The notes beneath the pieces are model-generated. The model saw nothing but the letters and a program-made list of their open reading frames with translations, ran no database searches and was not told the origin of the DNA. The translations under genes were made by a program, and so were the position numbers. From positions 1-64,000 of the forward strand of contig JAFAGO010000031.1 in the NCBI GenBank assembly GCA_023422635.1: DNA of 64,000 nt, written 5' to 3'. Positions 17,990 to 25,111 of the stretch are shown here, one piece after another (the first letter of the stretch is position 1; each line of letters starts with the position of its first letter). This DNA comes from Bacteroidota bacterium (GTDB taxonomy: Bacteria > Bacteroidota > Bacteroidia > Flavobacteriales > Weeksellaceae).

Positions 17990-20080
17990 TTATTCTTTAA
18001 TAACTTTCTTGGTTACCACGGATTGATCCGTTGTGATATTCACCACATAAACCCCTTTTGGAAGTTTACTTAAATCAATCGTTTGATACGATTTCGCTGC
18101 TACAGAAAGAACTTGTTTGCCAGACATATCATAAATCGCAATTGATTTTGCCCCTTGAGGAATTAAAACATTTACGACATCTTGCGTTCTTGTAGGATAT
18201 ACCGAAATTGCTTTTGCAACCACATCGCTTGCCGCTAAATTCGCTTCATCATAACCAGAAACGATTAACGCATAAGCTTGTTCTGCAGCTTCACCTTCAT
18301 CATTTACCAAACTTCCTTTATTGGAAACTTCAACACGGTAAACTCTTCCACTTATTGGCTCATCGATTAAAACTTGCTCAACATTATCAACCAAATTATC
18401 GCCCTTCGTTGCATTCGCCATCGGATCTGCTACATTGAGTTTCCATGGGTAAAACACTTCGTTGGTTTCAGTATCAATAATTCTAAGATCAAGATCATTA
18501 ATGATTCGCGAATCGTGATTATTTTGCATATCTTCATCGGATTCGAATGGCACCGCTGCTGGATCCACCCATGACAAAGACGCTTTTAAAGGCGTATCAC
18601 CAGCAGTAACTAATTTTGAATAAGCGACTCCAGAAGTTAAATTATTTCTTTCAAGAATTGCTTTCTGATTGTATACATCAATAACCAATTGCGCAGCTTT
18701 AGTAGCATCTACAAATCCCCATCCGAACCAGACATCTGGGCCAGGATTCCCTGCTTCATTGGCAGTGTGGGTAAGAATAGCTTTCATCTCATCAGCTTTA
18801 TAAATAAAAGCATCATTATCGGTAAGATTTCTATTCACTTGAGTTACAGCCCCTGCAACTCCTGATACAACAGGTGCTGCATAAGAAGTACCACTTCCCG
18901 CTGCATAAGAATTATAAGCGGTACTTGTTGTATAATTTGCCACCACATGCTGTGTACCTACAGCAGAAATATCTGGTTTAATTGCGCCATCTCTTCTTGG
19001 GCCTGCACTACTATAAGAAGCTTTTACCACATCTGAGCTTTGCGTATACAGGTTTCCATCTGTAGAAAGCTGATTGGTTGCGCCAACAATGATTACATTT
19101 TTTGCTAACGAACCCCAGCCTATACAATAATAACCTTCGCTACAGTTCTTTGGAGGCAAAACATCTCCTTCTTCAAAAGCAACATATTTTTCCTGATCTC
19201 CTGAATAATAATATGCATTCTCATAACTACTAGGCCCTATACCATAATAATTACCTGCTGATTTTACTACAATATGGTTAGGATTATTATAGACTACTTT
19301 ATCAAATGCCTGATCTTGAGTATAATAACTTCCCGAATACGTATCTTCTGCGTTAAGACCATAATTACCAATCCAATAATATCCAACATTAGGATAGGTA
19401 GATGAGGTTGTATCTTTATAAGTCCAACCTAAATTGATTCCATACGAGTGATTAGAAACATTGGCATCAGTAGCATTTGCTAATTTAGTAACATTAGTTC
19501 CGTAAACCGTTGTTGCAAAGGAATAACTATTGATATCCACTTCAGTAAGAACACCTTTTGCGCCCTGTTGCCCATAAGGATTAGAGAAATTACCAACACC
19601 AATCGCACCAATAATTCCTGCAACGTTCGTTGCATGACTTGAATACGACCCCGAATCTTTATGGAAAATTCTTTGAGTAGTTACATTACCGTTAGTATCC
19701 GCTCCAAATTCAATATGTTTTTCAAAAACTTTACCACCATCCATCACCAAAATATTCATTCCAGCGCCAGTAATAGCAGTACCGTTAAGACCTTCCAAAC
19801 TTCCTTCTTGAAGCGCAATAACATTCGCACTTCGGTTGGCGCGCATATCATCGCTTTCCAAAAATACGGGAATATTTCCTGCAAAGCCAGCAAGCCTAGC
19901 TTTCTCGTCGGCTACAACACTTCCTTTAGAATTAATATTCTTTTTTAGCAATTGCGCATCGAACTTGGCTTGGTTAGCTTGGTTTTGAGCTTCAAATTTT
20001 TCAACTAATTTCTGAGTCGATTGCCCTAAAGCAAAAAACGGAACTCCGAAACCAAATAGAAAAAGTACACCTTTTTTCAT
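17990..20080 (-). CDS. Secreted S8 (subtilisin-like) serine peptidase with T9SS sorting domain
   Basis: A 696-residue extracellular protease. A signal peptide (cleavage near ALGQ) and a propeptide-like region come first. The catalytic triad is visible: Asp114 in VMDGG, His149 in SSHATNVAGIIG and Ser399 in GTSYAAP. A beta-sandwich domain follows (about residues 480-610), then a C-terminal type A T9SS sorting domain (ISVYPTRTQDVVNV ... IYDMSGKQV ... KGVYVVNIT). It should cross the outer membrane by type IX secretion and be anchored or released. Monocistronic: promoter box at 20113-20120 and terminator at 17941-17967. Confidence 0.95.
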   Translation of the reverse strand: MKKGVLFLFGFGVPFFALGQSTQKLVEKFEAQNQANQAKFDAQLLKKNINSKGSVVADEKARLAGFAGNIPVFLESDDMRANRSANVIALQEGSLEGLNGTAITGAGMNILVMDGGKVFEKHIEFGADTNGNVTTQRIFHKDSGSYSSHATNVAGIIGAIGVGNFSNPYGQQGAKGVLTEVDINSYSFATTVYGTNVTKLANATDANVSNHSYGINLGWTYKDTTSSTYPNVGYYWIGNYGLNAEDTYSGSYYTQDQAFDKVVYNNPNHIVVKSAGNYYGIGPSSYENAYYYSGDQEKYVAFEEGDVLPPKNCSEGYYCIGWGSLAKNVIIVGATNQLSTDGNLYTQSSDVVKASYSSAGPRRDGAIKPDISAVGTQHVVANYTTSTAYNSYAAGSGTSYAAPVVSGVAGAVTQVNRNLTDNDAFIYKADEMKAILTHTANEAGNPGPDVWFGWGFVDATKAAQLVIDVYNQKAILERNNLTSGVAYSKLVTAGDTPLKASLSWVDPAAVPFESDEDMQNNHDSRIINDLDLRIIDTETNEVFYPWKLNVADPMANATKGDNLVDNVEQVLIDEPISGRVYRVEVSNKGSLVNDEGEAAEQAYALIVSGYDEANLAASDVVAKAISVYPTRTQDVVNVLIPQGAKSIAIYDMSGKQVLSVAAKSYQTIDLSKLPKGVYVVNITTDQSVVTKKVIKE

Positions 20081-20112
20081 AATGTTTAAAATGATTTTTT
20101 AAAATAATCCCA

Positions 20113-20120
20113 CAAAAATA
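20113..20120 (-). promoter_or_regulatory. -7 promoter element TATTTTTG of the subtilase gene
   Basis: TAnnTTTG match about 32 bp upstream of the subtilase ATG. Confidence 0.45.
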
Positions 20121-20234
20121 GGTAAAAATACCCGATTCCCATTATTTACAGAAAACTTTAATACACCATTGATTTAAAATAGCTTAGGAAAAAATATTTT
20201 TAGTGTATATTATTCGTTTTCAATTTTTTTTATC

Positions 20235-20242
20235 TAAATTTG
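20235..20242 (+). promoter_or_regulatory. -7 promoter element TAAATTTG of the HU gene
   Basis: Exact TAnnTTTG match giving a leader of about 25 nt before ATG 20274. Confidence 0.55.
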
Positions 20243-20273
20243 CACACCAAAATTAAATATAAATTAACAGGCA

Positions 20274-20564
20274 ATGACAAAGGCAGAATTGGTAAACACA
20301 ATTTCTAACAAATTGGGTACTGAAAAGAATGAAACACAGAAAGTTATTGAAGCTTTCATGCAGGAGATCAGAACTTCAATGTACAATGGCGACAACGTAT
20401 ACTTAAGAGGTTTCGGCTCTTTCATCGTTAAAACCAGAGCAGCTAAAACTGGTAGAAACATCTCCAAAAACACTGCTATTGAAATTCCTGCACACAACAT
20501 TCCTGCTTTCAAACCATCAAAATCTTTCGTTGAGAAAGTAAAAACCAAAGTTTTGGTAAAATAA
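20274..20564 (+). CDS. HU-family DNA-binding protein
   Basis: Nucleoid-associated histone-like protein, 96 residues. It begins MTKAELVNTISNKLG, with the HU helical dimerisation part, then GDNVYLRGFGSFIVKTRAAKTGRN (the beta arm that inserts in the minor groove) and the C-terminal IPAFKPSKSFVEKVK. It acts in DNA bending and compaction and binds as a dimer. It has its own -7 box and is followed 36 bp later by the 29-codon ribosomal-protein-like gene at 20601-20690, with no terminator between, so both are probably on one transcript. Confidence 0.96.
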   Translation: MTKAELVNTISNKLGTEKNETQKVIEAFMQEIRTSMYNGDNVYLRGFGSFIVKTRAAKTGRNISKNTAIEIPAHNIPAFKPSKSFVEKVKTKVLVK

Positions 20565-20600
20565 AATTGTAACATTAACCAGTATAAAAAATTATAAATT

Positions 20601-20690
20601 ATGCCAAGCGGAAAGAAAAGAAAAAGACACAAGGTAGCGACTCACAAAAGAAAAAAAAGAAGGAGAGCGAACAGACATAAGAAAAAATAA
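20601..20690 (+). CDS. bS22/AURKAIP1-COX24-type small basic ribosomal protein
   Basis: A 29-codon gene, ATG 20601 to TAA 20688-20690. It begins MPSGKKRKRHKVATHKRKKR; 19 of its 29 residues are Lys, Arg or His. This matches the COX24/AURKAIP1 domain pattern (KRKRHK ... HKRKKR..NRHKKK) found in mitochondrial mS38 and mycobacterial bS22, a peptide buried in the small subunit. Very similar peptides are annotated in Bacteroidota as AURKAIP1/COX24-domain proteins. Its role here, ribosome structure, is by homology only. It probably shares the HU transcript. Confidence 0.85.
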   Translation: MPSGKKRKRHKVATHKRKKRRRANRHKKK

Positions 20691-20710
20691 TTTTTTCTAG
20701 ACGATAATCC

Positions 20711-20758
20711 AAAAATATAGTTGGTGATTTTTTAAAATATCTCATTAACTATATTTTT
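20711..20758. repeat. Perfect 12-bp inverted repeat between the bS22-like gene and rng
   Basis: AAAAATATAGTT (20711-20722) and AACTATATTTTT (20747-20758) are perfect reverse complements separated by 24 bases. The right arm contains most of the -7 element of rng. It could be an AT-rich terminator for the upstream genes, an operator for rng, or both. Confidence 0.5.
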
Positions 20759-20759
20759 G
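20752..20759 (+). promoter_or_regulatory. -7 promoter element TATTTTTG of rng
   Basis: TAnnTTTG match. The start codon is 92 bp downstream, a long leader for this window. The element lies within the right arm of a 12-bp inverted repeat. Confidence 0.5.
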
Positions 20760-20795
20760 TTTTTCGGATGCTTGATCTGTAGCACTTCGAACCTT

Positions 20796-20816
20796 GATTT
20801 TGGAAACACCAAAATC
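20796..20816 (+). promoter_or_regulatory. Hairpin in the rng leader
   Basis: GATTTTGG, five bases, CCAAAATC: a perfect 8-bp stem with a 5-nt loop, 35 bp before the rng ATG. There is no T-run after it. A cleavage or stability element for autoregulation, as known for E. coli rne, is inference. Confidence 0.45.
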
Positions 20817-20851
20817 TTGAATTTGTATAAGAACCTAAAACACCCTGAGCA

Positions 20852-22408
20852 ATGAAAAAAGAACTGATTGTTTCTCATGAAGATCAGCGCACAACAATTG
20901 CACTGCTCGAAGATGGAAGACTTTTTGAGCTTCACCAAGAGGAAGACAAAAAAGATTTCAATGTTGGTGATTTATTTTTAGGAAAAGTTAGAAAACTGGC
21001 ACCCAACCTCAACTCCGCATTTGTAAATATCGGTTACGAGAAAGATGCCTTTTTGCATTATCAGGATCTAGGCCCAGATTTGCTGAGTTACAAGAAATTC
21101 GTAAAAGATACCCTTAGTAAAAGACAGCAATCTGCCACCCTGAAAAATTTTGAGGTTCAAAAAGAGATCAATAAAAATGGAACGGTTGATAAAGTTTTAG
21201 CAAAAGACGACGTCGTTCTCATTCAGATTACCAAAGAACCCATTTCAACAAAAGGACCGAGAATTTCTACCCAACTTTCACTTACCGGGAGATTTCTCGT
21301 TTTAATTCCTTTTAATGATAAAGTTTCGATTTCGAAAAAAATCAAAAGCGCAGAAGAAAAAGAACGTTTGCGTACGTTGATTGACAGCATTAAACCTGAA
21401 GGCTTTGGCGTAATTATACGAACAGTAGCCGAAGGTAAAAAAGTGGCAGAACTCCACAACGACATGAATTCCCTTGTACAAAAATGGGAAAGCACGTTTA
21501 AAAACATCCAAAAAAATAAAGTTCCGAGCAAGGTATTGAGCGAAGACGATAAAGCTTCCGCTATTTTAAGGGACAATTTCAACCAAGATTTCGTGAGTAT
21601 CATTTGCGATAATGAGCAAATTGTAAACGAAATGAAGGACTACCTTGAAGTTATTGCTCCAGAACGTAAAAACATTGTTCATTTCTACGACTCTCATATT
21701 CCGTTAATGGAATATTATAATGTAGAAAAACAGCTAAAACACAGCTTCGGGAAATTTGTTAATATCCCAAGCTCAAAAGGCGCTTACTTGGTTATTGAAC
21801 ATACCGAAGCCCTACATGTTGTGGATGTAAATTCTGGCCCAAACATCGCTTCAGCAAGCACCAACAAAGAGCATGCGCTGAACGTTAATAAAATGGCTGC
21901 AACAGAAATTGCGCGACAGCTTCGACTTCGCGATATGGGAGGGATTATCGTAGTGGATTTTATCGATATGGTAAATCCTGAACATCGTAAAGCCCTGTAC
22001 GAACATCTTCGCGAGGAAATGAAACGCGATAAAGCGAAACATAAAATTCTTCCTCCAAGTAAATTTGGACTGATCCAAATTACCAGACAGCGCGTACGCC
22101 CAGAAAAGCAAATCGAAACGAAAGAAGAAAACCCAAATGTGGATGGCGAAATTCTAGCACCAATTGTTGTGGTGGAAAGAATGGAAGAAGCCATTAAAAA
22201 CATTATGCAAAGGGAAAAAGGTAAACTTTTTCTGCACGTTCATCCATTTGTAGAGGCCTACTTAACCAAAGGATTAAAAAGCATTCAAATGAAATGGTTC
22301 CTAAAATATAAAAAATGGGTAACCATAATCCCAAGAGATAGCTTTAAGTATTTGGAATTCCGCCTTTACAATTCTAAAAAAGAAGAATTGATGAGCTATT
22401 CTAACTAA
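20852..22408 (+). CDS. rng: Ribonuclease G (RNase E/G family)
   Basis: Endoribonuclease that trims rRNA precursors and cleaves mRNA, 518 residues. It has an N-terminal S1 domain (about residues 36-130: GDLFLGKVRKLAPNLNSAFV ... DAFLHYQDL), then the RNase-H-like and DNase-I-like catalytic core. Two conserved magnesium-binding aspartates are visible in VVDVNSG and IIVVDFIDM. The C-terminus (RPEKQIETKEENP, then HPFVEAYLTKG) matches RNase G. There is no long disordered degradosome scaffold as in RNase E. Closed by a terminator at 22428-22461. Confidence 0.95.
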   Translation: MKKELIVSHEDQRTTIALLEDGRLFELHQEEDKKDFNVGDLFLGKVRKLAPNLNSAFVNIGYEKDAFLHYQDLGPDLLSYKKFVKDTLSKRQQSATLKNFEVQKEINKNGTVDKVLAKDDVVLIQITKEPISTKGPRISTQLSLTGRFLVLIPFNDKVSISKKIKSAEEKERLRTLIDSIKPEGFGVIIRTVAEGKKVAELHNDMNSLVQKWESTFKNIQKNKVPSKVLSEDDKASAILRDNFNQDFVSIICDNEQIVNEMKDYLEVIAPERKNIVHFYDSHIPLMEYYNVEKQLKHSFGKFVNIPSSKGAYLVIEHTEALHVVDVNSGPNIASASTNKEHALNVNKMAATEIARQLRLRDMGGIIVVDFIDMVNPEHRKALYEHLREEMKRDKAKHKILPPSKFGLIQITRQRVRPEKQIETKEENPNVDGEILAPIVVVERMEEAIKNIMQREKGKLFLHVHPFVEAYLTKGLKSIQMKWFLKYKKWVTIIPRDSFKYLEFRLYNSKKEELMSYSN

Positions 22409-22427
22409 TACAAAATAAATAACCAAT

Positions 22428-22461
22428 AAAACTGCTGTACCCAAAGTGCAGCAGTTTTTTT
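22428..22461 (+). terminator. Intrinsic terminator of rng
   Basis: AAACTGCTG, eleven bases, CAGCAGTTT then a T-run: a 9-bp stem, 20 bp after the rng stop. Confidence 0.88.
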
Positions 22462-22519
22462 ATGGAAATTTTGCAATTTTTTTAGCAAAAATTTAATCAA
22501 CACTTTCACTAAAATCCAA

Positions 22520-22527
22520 TATCTTTG
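22520..22527 (+). promoter_or_regulatory. -7 promoter element TATCTTTG of the Nudix gene
   Basis: Exact TAnnTTTG match ending four bases before ATG 22532. With a start site about 5-7 nt downstream, transcription would begin at the start codon, giving a leaderless mRNA. Confidence 0.5.
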
Positions 22528-22531
22528 ATGG

Positions 22532-23161
22532 ATGACGTCGATAGGAAAAGATTTAATAAAAAAGATTAAAGAAGCTGATCTTCTTGGTGAAAATGCGCAC
22601 GGTAAATTCTCTCCTCCATATCGTCCTTTGCTCTCGTACGACCAGATTTTAGAACGCGATCCTAAATTCGCGGCCGTAAATATTCTTTTGTATTTGAAAG
22701 ATGATGAATGGCATTTTCCTTTAATGGTGCGCAGTAAAAATGAACACGATCGACATAGTGGACAAATTTCGCTTCCTGGTGGAAAACGGGAAGACGACGA
22801 TACTTCTTATGCAAAAACGGCTATTCGCGAAACGCATGAAGAAATGGGAATTGATCAACACTATGTACGCATCATTCGTGAGATCTCCCCCATTTACATT
22901 CCGCCGAGCAATTTTTATGTTCATGCGTTTATCTCGTACACCAAAAAAAATCCAATATTCAAACTGCAAGAAGCGGAAGCGGTGGAATTAATTGAATTTC
23001 CCTTAACCTCTCTTTTCAATCTTACAGAAGAACCAGAAATGATGGTTTTGCCTTCCACTCATGGCATTGAAGTTCCCGTAATTAACTTTAACAATTATAT
23101 TGTTTGGGGCGCCACTTCAATGATTCTTAGTGAATTTAGCCACTTGCTGAAAAATTTGTAA
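22532..23161 (+). CDS. Nudix hydrolase, coenzyme A pyrophosphatase type
   Basis: A 209-residue Nudix enzyme. The Nudix box lies at about residues 83-107 (GGKREDDDTSYAKTAIRETH, then EEMGI). Just before it, RSKNEHDRHSGQISLPGG matches the extra motif of CoA-diphosphatases (NudL/PCD1 group: RS..LR.H.GQ..FPGG). It therefore probably splits CoA or its derivatives into 3'-phospho-AMP and phosphopantetheine. The gene lies 25 bp upstream of the plsC-like gene, in the same direction. The -7 box almost touches the ATG, so the message is predicted leaderless. Confidence 0.9.
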   Translation: MTSIGKDLIKKIKEADLLGENAHGKFSPPYRPLLSYDQILERDPKFAAVNILLYLKDDEWHFPLMVRSKNEHDRHSGQISLPGGKREDDDTSYAKTAIRETHEEMGIDQHYVRIIREISPIYIPPSNFYVHAFISYTKKNPIFKLQEAEAVELIEFPLTSLFNLTEEPEMMVLPSTHGIEVPVINFNNYIVWGATSMILSEFSHLLKNL

Positions 23162-23166
23162 TTTTG
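23159..23166 (+). promoter_or_regulatory. -7 promoter element TAATTTTG of the acyltransferase gene
   Basis: TAnnTTTG match that uses the TAA stop of the Nudix gene as its first three bases, 19 bp before ATG 23186. It suggests an internal promoter. Confidence 0.4.
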
Positions 23167-23185
23167 CGGTCAATTTTAGTATAAA

Positions 23186-23992
23186 ATGTCGAAGAAAAAT
23201 ATTTTCACCGATGCCTTTGGAACTCCGTACTTTCTTAAAAGATTAGTTATTTTCATTTTAGGAATTGTATCTTACAGAAGGTTTAATGGATTCAATAAAC
23301 TGAAGATTTCTGGATCAGAAAATATCGTTGATCTTCCGGATTCAAATGTGCTCTTTGTATCCAACCATCAAACCTATTTCGCTGACGTTGCTGCAATGTA
23401 TCACGCATTTTGCTCGGTGAATAACGGTTATTTAAATACCATCAAAAATCCCGTATACCTATTAAATCCTAAAGTTGACTTCTATTACGTTGCCGCGGAA
23501 GAAACCATGAACAAAGGATTTCTTACAAAAATTTTTAAAATTGCAGGTGCCGTAACGGTAAAAAGAACTTGGCGCGCCGAAGGTAAAAATGTGAACCGAA
23601 TGGTGGATATGAGCGAAGTGGAAAACATTATGAAAGCCCTTGATAATGGCTGGGTAATAACATTTCCACAAGGTACAACCACCGCTTTTGCACAAGGCAG
23701 AAAAGGTACAGCAAGATTGGTAAAATCACAACGCCCAATCGTGGTTCCTATTAAAATTAATGGTTTTCGAAGAGCATTTGATAAAAAAGGTTTAAAAGTG
23801 AAAGTAACTGGCGTTAAACCAACACTTGAATTTAAAAAACCTCTCGATATCGATTACGACGAAGAAACGCCACAACAAATCCTCAACAAAATTATGGTTG
23901 CCATTGAGCAAACACAAGATTTCAACGTTCTGCACGACTATGATGAAGAGGTAAAAAACAAAGAATTAGAAAAACAAGAGAACCCGTCTTAA
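23186..23992 (+). CDS. 1-acyl-sn-glycerol-3-phosphate acyltransferase-like protein (PlsC family)
   Basis: Likely transfers an acyl group onto a lysophospholipid or similar acceptor at the membrane, 268 residues. It has a short hydrophobic N-terminal stretch (LVIFILGIVSY), the catalytic block SNHQTYFADVAAM (about residues 58-70) and the substrate block FPQGTTTAFAQGRKG, in place of the common FPEGT. The spacing between the catalytic His and Asp is five residues rather than the textbook four. A charged C-terminal tail follows. The next frame starts 11 bp after its stop. Confidence 0.88.
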   Translation: MSKKNIFTDAFGTPYFLKRLVIFILGIVSYRRFNGFNKLKISGSENIVDLPDSNVLFVSNHQTYFADVAAMYHAFCSVNNGYLNTIKNPVYLLNPKVDFYYVAAEETMNKGFLTKIFKIAGAVTVKRTWRAEGKNVNRMVDMSEVENIMKALDNGWVITFPQGTTTAFAQGRKGTARLVKSQRPIVVPIKINGFRRAFDKKGLKVKVTGVKPTLEFKKPLDIDYDEETPQQILNKIMVAIEQTQDFNVLHDYDEEVKNKELEKQENPS

Positions 23993-24003
23993 ATACCATA
24001 ATT

Positions 24004-24543
24004 TTGATTCAGGATTACGCGACTAAAACCCGGCTAGTTATCGCTGGGAATCAATTTCAAAATGAAGCTACCAAACTTTTGCTTCATACATTAGAATTTT
24101 CTGGAAAAGAAATCGATTTCATTACTCCTGAAAATAGCCAAATCAACGGCAACGATTTTATTCTTTTTCAAGCACAGAATACGATTCTCAACGAATACCA
24201 TCCGAATATCGTGTTAATTACCGATATTCAATCCTCAATTGATTATTCCCCATTACTAGAAACTGTGGTGGATGGCGGCATCGTAATTTTTAATGAAGAA
24301 AACACCGAGCTCAATCACTTGGTTGAAAATGCGAGCAATTTTTTTCGCAAAATACCTTTCAACAAACCCGAAACCGAAGTTTCAGCAGGCGAAATTTATG
24401 TTATAACCGATTTGGGCGAAATTCCACTTCAAATTTATTCGGCCGACAATATTTCTTACATCGATGGCGTAAAACATTTAGCCCAACAATTGGGAATTAT
24501 GGAGTCTGAATTCTATGAATCGCTTCTGGATTTCGAATTTTAA
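24004..24543 (+). CDS. Unrecognised protein with faint Mur-ligase resemblance
   Basis: A 179-residue frame with no ATG near its 5' end; TTG 24004 is the only conventional start, 11 bp after the acyltransferase stop. There is no signal peptide. Hydrophobic strands and spacing recall MurC/Mpl: LVIAGNQFQNEATKLLLHTL where Mur ligases have the P-loop and following helix, EYHPNIVLITDI like their second strand block, and a C-terminal VKHLAQQLGIMESEFYESL like the last Mpl/MurC helices. The P-loop Gly-Lys-Thr is absent, so ligase activity is not expected. A shrunken, repurposed Mur-like domain is a guess. Codon use matches its neighbours, and it is probably co-transcribed with the acyltransferase. Confidence 0.65.
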   Translation: MIQDYATKTRLVIAGNQFQNEATKLLLHTLEFSGKEIDFITPENSQINGNDFILFQAQNTILNEYHPNIVLITDIQSSIDYSPLLETVVDGGIVIFNEENTELNHLVENASNFFRKIPFNKPETEVSAGEIYVITDLGEIPLQIYSADNISYIDGVKHLAQQLGIMESEFYESLLDFEF

Positions 24544-24966
24544 GAAGAAATTCTTGGAAACAAGTTTTTTAATAAAAACCTTTATCCTTCTGTTGAAAAT
24601 TTGTTAAAGCAGAAATGACATTCCTTTATAAAAAGTTTTAAACCGTAACTTTCATTGCTGTTCGGTACTAAATTTCATCGTTTTCGACAATAGTAAAGTT
24701 GTAGTCAACTTCGTACACATTCCACAACTTAGACGAAAAAACGTTCTCTCAAAAATCATATTTGAGATTACAGCATTGTGCTATTTTAAAATCATTTTTC
24801 TTAGTAGGAAATGATTTGTGATGTATTGTAGTGATCATAATTGAAAACTGAGCAATATCATACCTATACAAACCTGTGAAACTGCATTTTTGATCACTCT
24901 TTGTAAAAAGAAAAATAGTACACTTTAAAAGCAATTTAAAATACTCAATTCTACGGATATAGATTC

Positions 24967-25012
24967 GATATTGACAATTATTGATAGTAAAATTGATTAT
25001 TTAGTCAATATC
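24967..25012. repeat. 9-bp inverted repeat upstream of the CoA-transferase gene
   Basis: GATATTGAC and GTCAATATC are perfect reverse complements, 28 bases apart, about 75 bp upstream of the -7 box at 25087-25094. Possible regulator site. Confidence 0.35.
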
Positions 25013-25086
25013 TAAAAATGACTAAACTCATATTCAATTTGCGTTTTCAAATGAGAATTGTCAGTTAAAATCTCTTAATTAAAGAT

Positions 25087-25094
25087 TATTTTTG
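25087..25094 (+). promoter_or_regulatory. -7 promoter element TATTTTTG of the CoA-transferase gene
   Basis: TAnnTTTG match 17 bp before ATG 25112. Confidence 0.5.
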
Positions 25095-25111
25095 AACAAT
25101 AAGATGAAATT

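Larger units (their letters stand above)
24544..25111. other. 568-bp intergenic region rich in inverted repeats
   Basis: No convincing gene on either strand. It holds several perfect dyads: AAGTTG/CAACTT (24696-24711), AATCATTT/AAATGATT (24790-24816), AGTGATCA/TGATCACT (24830-24898) and GATATTGAC/GTCAATATC (24967-25012). A promoter box for the CoA-transferase lies at its end. It may carry a small RNA or regulatory sites; nothing definite can be named. Confidence 0.5.

Noticed and set aside
20711..20758. Inverted repeat as an insertion-sequence end
   Set aside because: Both arms are only 24 bp apart with no coding content between them.
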